From NCBI RefSeq assembly GCF_001667505.1, contig NZ_LZHZ01000065.1:121295-185294 (forward strand): a stretch of DNA of 64,000 nucleotides, given 5' to 3'. Source of the DNA: Mycobacterium sp. ACS1612 (GTDB taxonomy: Bacteria; Actinomycetota; Actinomycetes; Mycobacteriales; Mycobacteriaceae). Below are positions 23,991 through 32,438 of the stretch, piece by piece; positions within the stretch are counted from its first letter, which is position 1, and each line of letters starts with the position of its first letter. The notes below the pieces were generated by a model, which did no database searches, was not told the origin of the DNA, and saw only the letters and a program-made list of their open reading frames with translations. The position numbers and the translations under genes were made by a program.

Positions 23991-26393
23991 CTACCGCTGC
24001 TTCCACAACGCGCGGCGCTCGCCTAGAATCCGCCCCTGCACCCACCAGATGACCTCGATCGCCGCCGCTGCGGCCAGGCCGATGCCCACCGCGATCGAGG
24101 TGGTCTTGGGGTTGGACGGGTCGAGCATGAACGTCTTCTGCGCCAGCGGAACCGAGAAGATCACCACGTAGGCCAGGCCGGACACCGCGACCAGCAACAC
24201 GCGCCACCACTCATACGGACGTGCGACCACAGCCAACACCCACACCGCGGCGATCAGCAGCGTGATCAACGCGGCCGTCGAGGACTGCGTCTGCTCGACC
24301 GCCGACGCCTCGCGGCCCTGATACGCGGCCAGATACGACGTGAACGTCGCGATCCCGACCACCAGGCCCGACGGCAAAGCTGCCGTCATCACCCGGCGCA
24401 CAAAGCCGGGGTGCGCCCGCTCGTCGTTGGGGGCCAACGACAGGATGAACGCCGGGATGCCGATGGTGAACCACGCCGCGATCGTCACGTGGATCGGCTG
24501 GAACGGAAACAGCAGCGGATCCGACCCGAAGACCTTGGACGCGAGGCCCGCCAGTCCCACGCAGATGGCGAGCAGCACCGAATACACCGTCTTTGTCAGG
24601 AACAGGTTCGAGACCCGTTCGATGTTGCCGATCACCCGCCTGCCCTCGGCAACCACATGCGGCAGCGTCGCGAACTTGTTGTCCAGCAGCACGATCTGCG
24701 CCACGGCGCGCGACGCCGAACTGCCGGACCCCATCGCCACGCCGATGTCGGCGTCCTTGAGCGCGAGCACGTCATTGACGCCGTCGCCGGTCATCGCGAC
24801 GGTGTGCCCGCGAGACTGCAACGCGTGCACCATCGCGCGCTTCTGGTCCGGCCGCACCCGGCCGAACGTCGTGCATTCCTCGAGAGTGTCGGCGAGCCTG
24901 TCGTTCTCGTCGGGAAGTTCGCGGGCGTCCATCGTCGCGCCCTCCAGGCCGAGGGACCCTGCCACCGCGCCGACCGAGACCGCGTTGTCACCGGAGATGA
25001 CCTTGACGCAAACCTTCTGCGAGGCAAAGTATTCGAGCGTGTCACGGGCGTCGGGTCGGACCCGCTGCTCGAGCACCACCAGGGCCACCGGCGTGACGAC
25101 GCCCGGCGCGTCGGGATGGGCGACGGGCAGGTCGCTCGAGCCGAGCAGCAGCACCCGCAAACCCAACGCCCCGATCTGCTCGGCCTGATCGGCCACCGGC
25201 GACCCCGGCTCGAGCAGGACGTCGGGCGCCCCGATCACCCAGTTGCCGTGGTCGGCGTACGACGCGCCGCTCCATTTGGTCGCCGACTTGAACGGCGCGG
25301 TCGCCGTCGCGGTCCAGCCCGGCGGCATCTTGTACGCCTCCGCGATCGCGGCCATGCTGGCGTTCGGGCGGGGATCGTCGGCGGCCAGTTGCGCCAGCAC
25401 ATCGCCGACCGTCCCCGACTTGCGTGTGGGCCCAGCCTCGCTCAACGGCTTGAGATCCGCTACCCGCATGCCGTTCTCGGTCAGTGTCCCGGTCTTGTCC
25501 GCGCACACCACGTCGACGCGGGCCAGCCCCTCGATGGCGGGCAGCTCGTTGACGAGGCACTGCCTGCGTCCCAGCCGGACCACGCCGACGGCGAACGCGA
25601 TCGACGTCATCAGCACCAGGCCCTCGGGCACCATCGGGACCAGCGCGCCGACCATTGCGAGCACCGCCCGCCGCCACCCCACGTCAGTGGTGAACAGTTG
25701 CGTGTAGATGGTCAGCAGGCCGGCGGGCCACAGCAGGTAGGTGATGAACTGCAGGATTTTGTTGATGCCGCTGCGTAATTCGGAGTTCACCAGCGTGAAC
25801 TTGCTGGCCTCCTCGGCCAGTTTCGTCGCGTACGCCTCACGCCCCACCTTGGTGGCGCGATACGCGCCGGTGCCCGCGACGACGAAGCTGCCCGACATCA
25901 CGGGGTCGCCTGCGTCTTTCGCGACCGGATCGGCCTCCCCGGTCAGCAGCGATTCGTCGATCTCTAGGTTGCTCTCCTCCAGGATCTCGCCGTCGACGAC
26001 GATCTGATCGCCGGGACCGATCTCGATGACGTCGTCGAGGACCACCTCGCCGGGCAACCGCGCCACGGCACCGGATTGCCTGCGCACCAACGGTTTCGCC
26101 TGACCGACGATGGCGAGTCTGTCGAGCGTCTGCTTGGCCCGCAACTCCTGGATGATGCCGATGGCGCTGTTGGCGACGATCAGCAGGCCGAACAATCCGT
26201 TGATCACCGATCCGGTGCACAGCACGATGATCAGCAGCACACCCAGGATCGCGTTGATGCGGGTGAAGACGTTGGCCCTGACGATGTCGGACACGCTGCG
26301 CGCCGCACGGGTCGGCACGTCGTTGGTCTTGCCCTCGGCTATCCGCTGGGCGACCTCAGCGTCGCTCAGGCCCGTCGCGATAGTGGTGGTCAC
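23991..26393 (-). CDS. ctpE: P-type cation ATPase CtpE
   Basis: 800 residues from GTG at 26393, which overlaps the preceding stop as GTGA. It carries the actuator motif TGEADPVAKD (~151-160), the membrane VPEGL (~255-259), the phosphorylated Asp in DKTGTLTENG (D299), and the hinge MTGDGVNDVLALKDADIGVAMGSGS. The length is close to M. tuberculosis CtpE (797) and it sits in the same gene order. CtpE has been reported as a calcium-uptake P-type ATPase in mycobacteria. It has no N-terminal heavy-metal-binding domain and no CPC motif, in agreement with a non-heavy-metal ion. Confidence 0.93.
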   Translation of the reverse strand: MTTTIATGLSDAEVAQRIAEGKTNDVPTRAARSVSDIVRANVFTRINAILGVLLIIVLCTGSVINGLFGLLIVANSAIGIIQELRAKQTLDRLAIVGQAKPLVRRQSGAVARLPGEVVLDDVIEIGPGDQIVVDGEILEESNLEIDESLLTGEADPVAKDAGDPVMSGSFVVAGTGAYRATKVGREAYATKLAEEASKFTLVNSELRSGINKILQFITYLLWPAGLLTIYTQLFTTDVGWRRAVLAMVGALVPMVPEGLVLMTSIAFAVGVVRLGRRQCLVNELPAIEGLARVDVVCADKTGTLTENGMRVADLKPLSEAGPTRKSGTVGDVLAQLAADDPRPNASMAAIAEAYKMPPGWTATATAPFKSATKWSGASYADHGNWVIGAPDVLLEPGSPVADQAEQIGALGLRVLLLGSSDLPVAHPDAPGVVTPVALVVLEQRVRPDARDTLEYFASQKVCVKVISGDNAVSVGAVAGSLGLEGATMDARELPDENDRLADTLEECTTFGRVRPDQKRAMVHALQSRGHTVAMTGDGVNDVLALKDADIGVAMGSGSSASRAVAQIVLLDNKFATLPHVVAEGRRVIGNIERVSNLFLTKTVYSVLLAICVGLAGLASKVFGSDPLLFPFQPIHVTIAAWFTIGIPAFILSLAPNDERAHPGFVRRVMTAALPSGLVVGIATFTSYLAAYQGREASAVEQTQSSTAALITLLIAAVWVLAVVARPYEWWRVLLVAVSGLAYVVIFSVPLAQKTFMLDPSNPKTTSIAVGIGLAAAAAIEVIWWVQGRILGERRALWKQR

Positions 26394-27976
26394 TTCGTGA
26401 ACGTCCCGTTCTTGGCTGCGTCGTAGTACTCGAGCGTGAGCGTGTTGCCGTCGAAGGTCGCCGTGGAAACTGATCCCGGCGGTGAGTTCTCCGAAACCCA
26501 CTCATAGGTGAACACGTTGCCGTCCCAATGACGCAGTGGCACATCGAGTGTCGTGCCCAGCGCGAGGTGAAGCGCGCCGTCCTGTTCGGTGACGCGCGCA
26601 GGACCCCAGTAGTCGTTGCGGTAGGCGCCGACGTAGGAAGCCAGCGGGGCGGCTGGCGCGGGGTTCGGCGGTGGCTTCTGGCCGACCAGTGAGCCGGTCG
26701 GCTGTTCCATCTGTTTGAAGATGTCGCCGTAGAGCTTGTACCAGTCCTCGCGCACCTCGCCGAACTGCACGAGATCGGCGAATTCGGCGGTCAGCGATTC
26801 CGGCACACCGGACGGTGTGGCGTTGGTGAGCGCGATGATCGCCACGTCAGCCGACGGCAGGATGACGAAGTTGGTTCCTGCGCCCAGTTCGAAAGCCCCG
26901 GAATGGCTCAACGCCATCCGCGCCGCCGACGTCGCGCTGACGTTGAAGCCGAAGCCATAGAAGCCAGACCGCATCGCGGGCTCCGACGCCGGACTCGACA
27001 CGATCTGCGGTGTCACCGCCGGAAGCAACGCCTTGGAATCGATGATCTGCCTGCCGTCGTGACCGCCGTCGGCGAGGACCATGGCCAGCCAGCGGGTCAT
27101 GTCGTTGAGCGACGAACTCGCCCCGCCCGCGGGGGATTCGGGGTCGGCGTCGCGCACATAGCGTGGTTCGTATCTGCCGTCGACGTGAATATGGCCGACG
27201 GCGCGGTCCTGCCGGGTTTGGTAATCAGCGAACCGGAAGCTGGTCGACGCCATGCCCAGCGGGCGCAGCAGCACGTCGTCGGCGAGATCTTCCCAGGCCT
27301 TACCGGCGCTCGTCGCAACGGCTTCCGCGCCGGCGGTGAAGCCAAAGTTGGTGTAAGCATAGGAAATTCGGAACGGATCGAGCGGCAGCTGGCGAAGTTG
27401 CCCGAGCACATGGCGCCGGTCGTAGCCGAGGTCCTCGAGCATGTCGCCCGCATGGTCGGGCAGTCCGGAGCGGTGCGAAAGCATGTCTCCAACGGTGACC
27501 ATCTGCGTGACGGTCGGGTCCGCGAGTGCAAACCATGGCAATTTGGTCACGATCGGGGTATCCCAGCCGACCGCGTTGACGCCGACTTGGTGTGCGACGA
27601 CGGTCGATGTCAACGATTTGGACAGCGAGGCCAGCTGGAACACGGTATCCGGGCCGACCTTGTTGTGCGGCTCATCGGCTGCACTTGTGTCCTTCACGCC
27701 GAAGCCCTTGGCGTACACGGTCTTCCCAGCGTGCACCACGGCGACCGCCATACCGGGGATGCCGGACTTCTTCATCAGGGAGCCGACGATGCCGTCGAGT
27801 TTGGCCACCGCGTCGTCGACAGCCTTGTCGGGCAGCGGCATCGCGGGCACCAGCGGCGGCGGTTGATCCGACAGCGACTGGGCCGTCGGCGGCGGTGCCT
27901 GCTCAACCGGTTTCGCGCAGCCCGTTGCCAACGCGAGCACCAGCATGGCAACGCTCGCCTTGGCCACCGCGTTCAT
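26390..27976 (-). CDS. Serine beta-lactamase-fold lipoprotein, Rv0907-like
   Basis: 528 residues. The start MNAVAKASVAMLVLALATGC has a lipobox with Cys20, so it is probably a lipoprotein outside the membrane. The class C beta-lactamase/esterase fold shows SxxK (S116-L-S-K119 in FQLASLSKS), a Tyr-x-Asn (YAYTNFGF) and a C-terminal beta-sandwich domain (~430-528). Relatives act as esterases or D,D-peptidases rather than true beta-lactamases. Position between ctpE and the metallo-hydrolase gene matches Rv0907. It overlaps ctpE by 4 bp. Confidence 0.88.
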   Translation of the reverse strand: MNAVAKASVAMLVLALATGCAKPVEQAPPPTAQSLSDQPPPLVPAMPLPDKAVDDAVAKLDGIVGSLMKKSGIPGMAVAVVHAGKTVYAKGFGVKDTSAADEPHNKVGPDTVFQLASLSKSLTSTVVAHQVGVNAVGWDTPIVTKLPWFALADPTVTQMVTVGDMLSHRSGLPDHAGDMLEDLGYDRRHVLGQLRQLPLDPFRISYAYTNFGFTAGAEAVATSAGKAWEDLADDVLLRPLGMASTSFRFADYQTRQDRAVGHIHVDGRYEPRYVRDADPESPAGGASSSLNDMTRWLAMVLADGGHDGRQIIDSKALLPAVTPQIVSSPASEPAMRSGFYGFGFNVSATSAARMALSHSGAFELGAGTNFVILPSADVAIIALTNATPSGVPESLTAEFADLVQFGEVREDWYKLYGDIFKQMEQPTGSLVGQKPPPNPAPAAPLASYVGAYRNDYWGPARVTEQDGALHLALGTTLDVPLRHWDGNVFTYEWVSENSPPGSVSTATFDGNTLTLEYYDAAKNGTFTK

Positions 27977-28024
27977 GCCGTGAACGTTAGCCCGTCGGGT
28001 GTGCAGTTGTTGTGCACATGTGCC

Positions 28025-28732
28025 TCACGCGGCGAATCCGCCGTCGACGTTCCAGCTGATTCCGGTGATGAAGCCGGCGTCCGGGCCGGCGAGGTATGCC
28101 ACCGCGCTGGCGATGTCCTCTGGGCGGCCGTAGTGCCCGAGTGCGGTGCGTTGGCGCATCTCGTCGGCGAATTCACCCGAGTCCGGATTGGAGTCGGTGG
28201 CGGTCGGACCTGGCTGGACGACATTGACGGTGATGCCACGGGGGCCCAGTTCGCGGGCCAGTCCGCGTGTCAACCCAGCGACCGCGGCCTTCGTCATCGC
28301 GTACACGGCGCTGCCGGGGCGTGGGACGTGGTCGGCGAAGATGCTGCCGATCGTGATGATGCGGCCGCCGGCCTCCAGATGAGGTACCGCTCGCTGGACA
28401 GCCGCGAACACCGCACGAACATTGATCGCGACCATCCGGTCGAACTGCTCCATGGACACGGATTCGACCGTGGCCGACGTCGTTGTCCCGGCGTTGTTGA
28501 CGAGGATGTCCAGCCCGCCAAGGCGCTCCACCGTCTGATCGACCGCCGCGGTCACCTGCTGCGCGTCTGCGCTATCGGCTTTGATCGCCGCCGCCGAACT
28601 CGCGGGCGCGGCCGACGAAGCGTAGGTGAACGCCACCTCGGCGCCGTCCGCCAGGAGCCGCTCAACGATCGCGGCGCCGATTCCGCGTGAGCCGCCGGTC
28701 ACCAGTGCACGCTTGCCGGACAAGGGCGTCAT
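28025..28732 (-). CDS. SDR family oxidoreductase (FabG-like)
   Basis: 235 residues: TGGSRGIGAAI for NAD(P), VNNAGTTT, then IGSIFADHVPRPGSAVYAMTKAA carrying Ser, Tyr and Lys, and GISWNVDGGFAA at the end. It is the last of three genes (NmrA, DUF5996 before it) that overlap by 4 bp each and are inserted between the Rv0907-like and Rv0906-like genes. The substrate is unknown; SDRs next to NmrA proteins are often found in quinone or aldehyde detoxification islands. Confidence 0.85.
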   Translation of the reverse strand: MTPLSGKRALVTGGSRGIGAAIVERLLADGAEVAFTYASSAAPASSAAAIKADSADAQQVTAAVDQTVERLGGLDILVNNAGTTTSATVESVSMEQFDRMVAINVRAVFAAVQRAVPHLEAGGRIITIGSIFADHVPRPGSAVYAMTKAAVAGLTRGLARELGPRGITVNVVQPGPTATDSNPDSGEFADEMRQRTALGHYGRPEDIASAVAYLAGPDAGFITGISWNVDGGFAA

Positions 28733-29592
28733 GATGTTGTCCCCCTAGAGGTTTCGAAAGTGCGGCGGGCCCACTCGGCAAACGATGTCCAGGCAATGTC
28801 AGGGTTCGCCACGCGTAGCGCTTCGATATCGACTCGGTATCCGGGTCCGTTGAGGAACCGCCACATGGCGTGCATGTCAGGATTGCCGATCGAGTCAAGC
28901 GGCGTCTGACGATGCCGGACGGGTCGGCCCAACACCTCGCTGAACACGGCGGCCATCTCGCGCGGAGTGACGGCATCTCCTGCCAGCTCGATGCGTTGTC
29001 CAACGTAGCGCTCGGGGTCGAGAAGGACCTTCGCGACGAAGCTCCCCAGATCGGCGCGGGCCAGCTGTTGCAGCGCACCGTCGGGCGGGAGAGGCAGTTC
29101 GAGAATCCCCGCCGAGAGCTGGTCGAGTCCACCGAGGGCATTGTCGAAAAAGTAGGTGGGGGCAGTGACCGTGTATGGCAACCCTGTTGCAATCAACTCG
29201 TTTTCGATGATCGCCTTGCTGTCGAAGTGCGGCACCCCGCTGTGTTGATCGGCGCTTGCGACGGAGCTGAACACCATGTGGGGGATCTGCGAATCCACCG
29301 CCGCGGCAAGGATTGTCCGGCCCTGTGCCACCTCGGCATCGACTCCTGCTTCAAAGGGGGTGGTCAGCGCGAACACCGCGGCAACACCACGCATCGCCGC
29401 ATTCAGCGCCGCACTGTCATCGAGTGAGCCTGCGACGACTTCGACGCCAACGTCGAGTAGTCGCCGCGCGGACGGCCCCTCGGGCCTGCGCACCATCGCA
29501 CGTACGCGGGCGCCCCGCTCGATCAGCGCGGCGGTCACTGCGCCGCCTTGCCCACCAGTGGCGCCCAGCACCAGGACCGGTTCTTCCGTCAT
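28729..29592 (-). CDS. NmrA-family NAD(P)-binding protein
   Basis: 287 residues. GATGGQGGAVTAALIERGARVRAMVRRP is the GxxGxxG NAD(P) loop with the NmrA/isoflavone-reductase-like second strand, and SSVASADQHSGVPHFDSKAIIE has the Lys of the SDR active site with no Tyr-x3-Lys pair. Members sense redox state or reduce quinones and aromatic ketones. It overlaps both neighbours by 4 bp and so belongs to the same small operon as the SDR and the DUF5996 gene. Confidence 0.85.
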   Translation of the reverse strand: MTEEPVLVLGATGGQGGAVTAALIERGARVRAMVRRPEGPSARRLLDVGVEVVAGSLDDSAALNAAMRGVAAVFALTTPFEAGVDAEVAQGRTILAAAVDSQIPHMVFSSVASADQHSGVPHFDSKAIIENELIATGLPYTVTAPTYFFDNALGGLDQLSAGILELPLPPDGALQQLARADLGSFVAKVLLDPERYVGQRIELAGDAVTPREMAAVFSEVLGRPVRHRQTPLDSIGNPDMHAMWRFLNGPGYRVDIEALRVANPDIAWTSFAEWARRTFETSRGTTS

Positions 29593-30527
29593 GAGTCACG
29601 TCGCAGGCGCTGCGGGTCGTCCTCGAGTGCTGCGCGGTCCCAACCGCCGAGTTCGGCAGCAGCCTCGTACGTGCTGTGCAGGAAGTGCAGCAGCGTCTGG
29701 TCCGGGTGAGACGAGGTGCGCACCGCCTCATACGGGAGCAGAAATTGTTGGTACTCATCGCTGTAGAACGCGGCATCGGGCTGCACCGGATAGCCGCCGA
29801 AGCCGTCGGGTTCGGGATAGGCATAGGCGTAGAACGCGCCCTCCTCGCCGCCGCCCGGCCAGAAGCCGCAACTACTCAGTTCGCGGGAGTAGCCCTCCAC
29901 CATCACCCAGTCGGGACAGTTGGGTGCCCCGCCGGCGTGCTTGGGCGCGGGCCTGCCCGAAAACCGGGTACATGCCAAATCGAAAGAGCCCCAGAAGAAA
30001 TGGACAGGGCTCACCTTACCAACGAATGACGCGCGGAATTCGCCGATGACGCGGTCGGCCTGTATGAGCTGCTGCCAGAAGGCGTGTGCGGCCTCGGCGT
30101 CGTACTCGGCGTGCCGGTAATCCTCAGGGAACGGGATGGCGTCGCTCACCTCGTTGGGGCGAGCGGCGATTCGCGTCGAGATACCCAGACTGTCCAGCGC
30201 GGAAAGGGTTTCCTGGTAGAACTCGGCCACCGGCTTGGGTTGCAGCGGCACCGAACGTGCGCTTCCGTCGCTGTGACGGATCTCAAGAGAATGGGCGATG
30301 AAGTCGAACTCGATGTCGAATAGCGCATTGCCGTACGGGATCGCGCCGGTGGTCAGCCCGCGAGGACTCACGTACAACGTGACCTGCCACCAATGATTGA
30401 TCAGCGGCATATGTGCCAACCGGACCTTGCCCACGATCTGCGTCCACATATGCAGCGTGTCGCGCGTTGGCGTCCAGTCGTCGACTCGCAGCGAGGGCCA
30501 TCCGGAAGTTCCAACGAAGCGATCCAT
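29589..30527 (-). CDS. DUF5996 family protein
   Basis: 312 residues. The opening W-P-x-L pattern (GWPSLRVDDWTPTRDTLHMWTQIVGKVRLA) and the segments PLINHWWQVTLYVSPRGLTTG, SPVHFFWGSFDLACTRFSGRPAP and SCGFWPGGG are typical of the DUF5996 family, which has no assigned function. It has many aromatic residues and histidines and no membrane segment or signal peptide. It is the first gene of the three-gene insert and overlaps NmrA by 4 bp. Confidence 0.8.
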   Translation of the reverse strand: MDRFVGTSGWPSLRVDDWTPTRDTLHMWTQIVGKVRLAHMPLINHWWQVTLYVSPRGLTTGAIPYGNALFDIEFDFIAHSLEIRHSDGSARSVPLQPKPVAEFYQETLSALDSLGISTRIAARPNEVSDAIPFPEDYRHAEYDAEAAHAFWQQLIQADRVIGEFRASFVGKVSPVHFFWGSFDLACTRFSGRPAPKHAGGAPNCPDWVMVEGYSRELSSCGFWPGGGEEGAFYAYAYPEPDGFGGYPVQPDAAFYSDEYQQFLLPYEAVRTSSHPDQTLLHFLHSTYEAAAELGGWDRAALEDDPQRLRRDS

Positions 30528-30560
30528 TCGTGCTCCTTTTCTGCGTTGCCCGCACCGGGT

Positions 30561-31679
30561 CTAAAGCTGCCACCACGGTTGCACCGACGACGTGTCGGGA
30601 CCGACACGTTGCCCGGGTTTGGGCACCACCACGTGCACGTTCGCGGAGTCGGCGGCCCGCAACAGACGCTCGACCGGCTCCGCCCACGGGTGCGGCGCGA
30701 GCCGGAACGTCGCCCAGTGAATCGGCACGAGTAGCCCAGTGTCGGCCTCGGCGACGTCGAGATGGGCGCGCACGGCTTCTTCCGGGTTCATGTGGATGTC
30801 GGGCCACGCCGGATGATATGCACCGATCGGCAGCAGCGTCAGGTCGAAAGGGCCATGGTCACTTCCGATTTCGGCGAAGCTCTTCGTGTAGCCGGTGTCG
30901 CCGCCGAAGAACGCACGGTGCTGCGGGCCTGCGAGCACCCATGACGCCCAGAGCGTGGTGTCCCGGCTGAACAGTCGTCCCGAGAAGTGCCGGGCCGGCG
31001 TGCACACCAGTGTCAGATCGGCGATCGTGTGGCTCTCGTTCCAGTCGAGTTCGACGATGCGGCTCTCGGCAATCCCCCACTTGCGCAGATGTGCGCCGAC
31101 CCCGAGCGGCACCACGAAGGGCGCCCGCTGGGTGCGGGCCAACCCCAGGATCGTCTCCATGTCGAGGTGGTCGTAGTGGTCGTGGCTGATGATGACGGCG
31201 TCGACGGCGGACAGCGCCTCCAACGGCGCCGGCACCTCGTGCAACCGCTCGGGACCCACCGTCTGGGACGGTGAACAGCGGCGACTCCAGATCGGATCGG
31301 CCAGCACGCGGTAGCCGTCGACCTCGATGAGCGCCGAGGAGTGCCCGAACCAGCGCACCGCCAGACGCGATGCGGCCGTCTCGCCTGGCGCGGGTTCGAC
31401 CACGGGGATCGATCCCGACGGCCGCGACTGTCCCCGCGAGCCGATCAATTCCCAGACGATGCGCCGCTGTTCTTCGCGGTCGAGGCTGATGCCAGACGCC
31501 GGGTCGACGTTGGTGAAGGCGCCGTCGCGGAAGTTCGGCGAGCGCCAGGCGACCTCCGCGATCTCGGCGGGCGAGGCACCCAGCGCGGCGGGAGCGCCGT
31601 GCAACGCGCGCAACACCCAACTTCCGGCCAGCAGTGATGCCGTGCCGAAGCCGAAGCGCAGGGCGGCGCGCACCACCAT
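30561..31679 (-). CDS. Metallo-beta-lactamase-fold hydrolase, Rv0906-like
   Basis: 372 residues from ATG at 31679, the same length as M. tuberculosis Rv0906; the longer frame upstream is antisense to echA6. It has a membrane-anchor-like hydrophobic N-terminus (RAALRFGFGTASLLAGSWVL), the metal motif ISHDHYDHLD (HxHxDH), and further metal His/Asp in TPARHFSG and FFGGDTGY, then LLPIGAYHP. This is the UlaG/NAPE-PLD-like branch, which includes phosphodiesterases and lactonases. The start shares one base with the echA6 stop, so the two are coupled. Confidence 0.9.
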   Translation of the reverse strand: MVVRAALRFGFGTASLLAGSWVLRALHGAPAALGASPAEIAEVAWRSPNFRDGAFTNVDPASGISLDREEQRRIVWELIGSRGQSRPSGSIPVVEPAPGETAASRLAVRWFGHSSALIEVDGYRVLADPIWSRRCSPSQTVGPERLHEVPAPLEALSAVDAVIISHDHYDHLDMETILGLARTQRAPFVVPLGVGAHLRKWGIAESRIVELDWNESHTIADLTLVCTPARHFSGRLFSRDTTLWASWVLAGPQHRAFFGGDTGYTKSFAEIGSDHGPFDLTLLPIGAYHPAWPDIHMNPEEAVRAHLDVAEADTGLLVPIHWATFRLAPHPWAEPVERLLRAADSANVHVVVPKPGQRVGPDTSSVQPWWQL

Positions 31680-32413
31680 CAGGCCCCCTGGAATCTCGGT
31701 GGCCGCTTCTCGATGCGGGCCACCTGGGCCTCGATCACGTCCTGCGACGCCCACGCCTTGTCGAACAGGGTCTGATGCTCGGGCCACGGGTCTTCGTAGG
31801 CGCCGTCGTCGTTGAGCACCCGCTTCGCGTGCTGCAGGGCCAGCGGCGCGTATCCGGCGATCTCCGTCGCCCATGCCTGCGCGTCGGCCAGGGTGCCGAT
31901 CCGGTTGGCCATTCCGGTCTGCAGCGCGACATCGGCGGTGAGCCGCTCCGCGGCCAACAGCATGCCCCTTGCCCGGCCGGCGCCTACCAGTGACGTCAAC
32001 CGCCGGATGCTCCAGTTGTCCAGCGCCAGGCCGTATTTCGCGACCGGGAACTGGAAGTAGGCGTCGGGCGCGACGACACGCAGGTCGCAGATCATCGCGA
32101 GGATGACGCCTGCGCCGATCGCAGGTCCATTGATCGCGCCGATGACGGGAACCGGTGCGGCGTCGATCGCGAGGTTGAGCGCCTTGGCCTTGTCCGGCAG
32201 CTCGTCGGCCACGCCCTGTGCGTCGGACAGGTCCGCGCCGGAACTGAACACGTGTCCTTGACCGGTCAACACTATGGCGCGGACGTCTTCGGTGGTGGCC
32301 TTCTCGATCGCTTCGCGGAGGCTGTCGACCAGCTCACCGTTCAGCGCGTTGCGTCGTTCGGCACGCTGCATCTCGAGGGTCAGCACGTTGCCGTCGCGGG
32401 TCACACCAATCAT
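31679..32413 (-). CDS. echA6: Enoyl-CoA hydratase-like protein EchA6
   Basis: 244 residues, one more than M. tuberculosis EchA6, and divergent from accD3 as there. The crotonase fold is clear (IVLTGQGHVFSSGADLSD for the oxyanion-hole region and the CoA pocket). The two catalytic glutamates of true hydratases appear to be missing: the region usually reading GGGCELAM is GAGVILAM, and the one usually reading FGQPEI is FQFPVAK. This agrees with reports that EchA6 binds acyl-CoA without hydratase activity and assists mycolic-acid synthesis. The downstream metallo-hydrolase is co-transcribed. Confidence 0.92.
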   Translation of the reverse strand: MIGVTRDGNVLTLEMQRAERRNALNGELVDSLREAIEKATTEDVRAIVLTGQGHVFSSGADLSDAQGVADELPDKAKALNLAIDAAPVPVIGAINGPAIGAGVILAMICDLRVVAPDAYFQFPVAKYGLALDNWSIRRLTSLVGAGRARGMLLAAERLTADVALQTGMANRIGTLADAQAWATEIAGYAPLALQHAKRVLNDDGAYEDPWPEHQTLFDKAWASQDVIEAQVARIEKRPPRFQGA

Positions 32414-32438
32414 GGGTGCAGCCTATTAGCCTCGTGCT

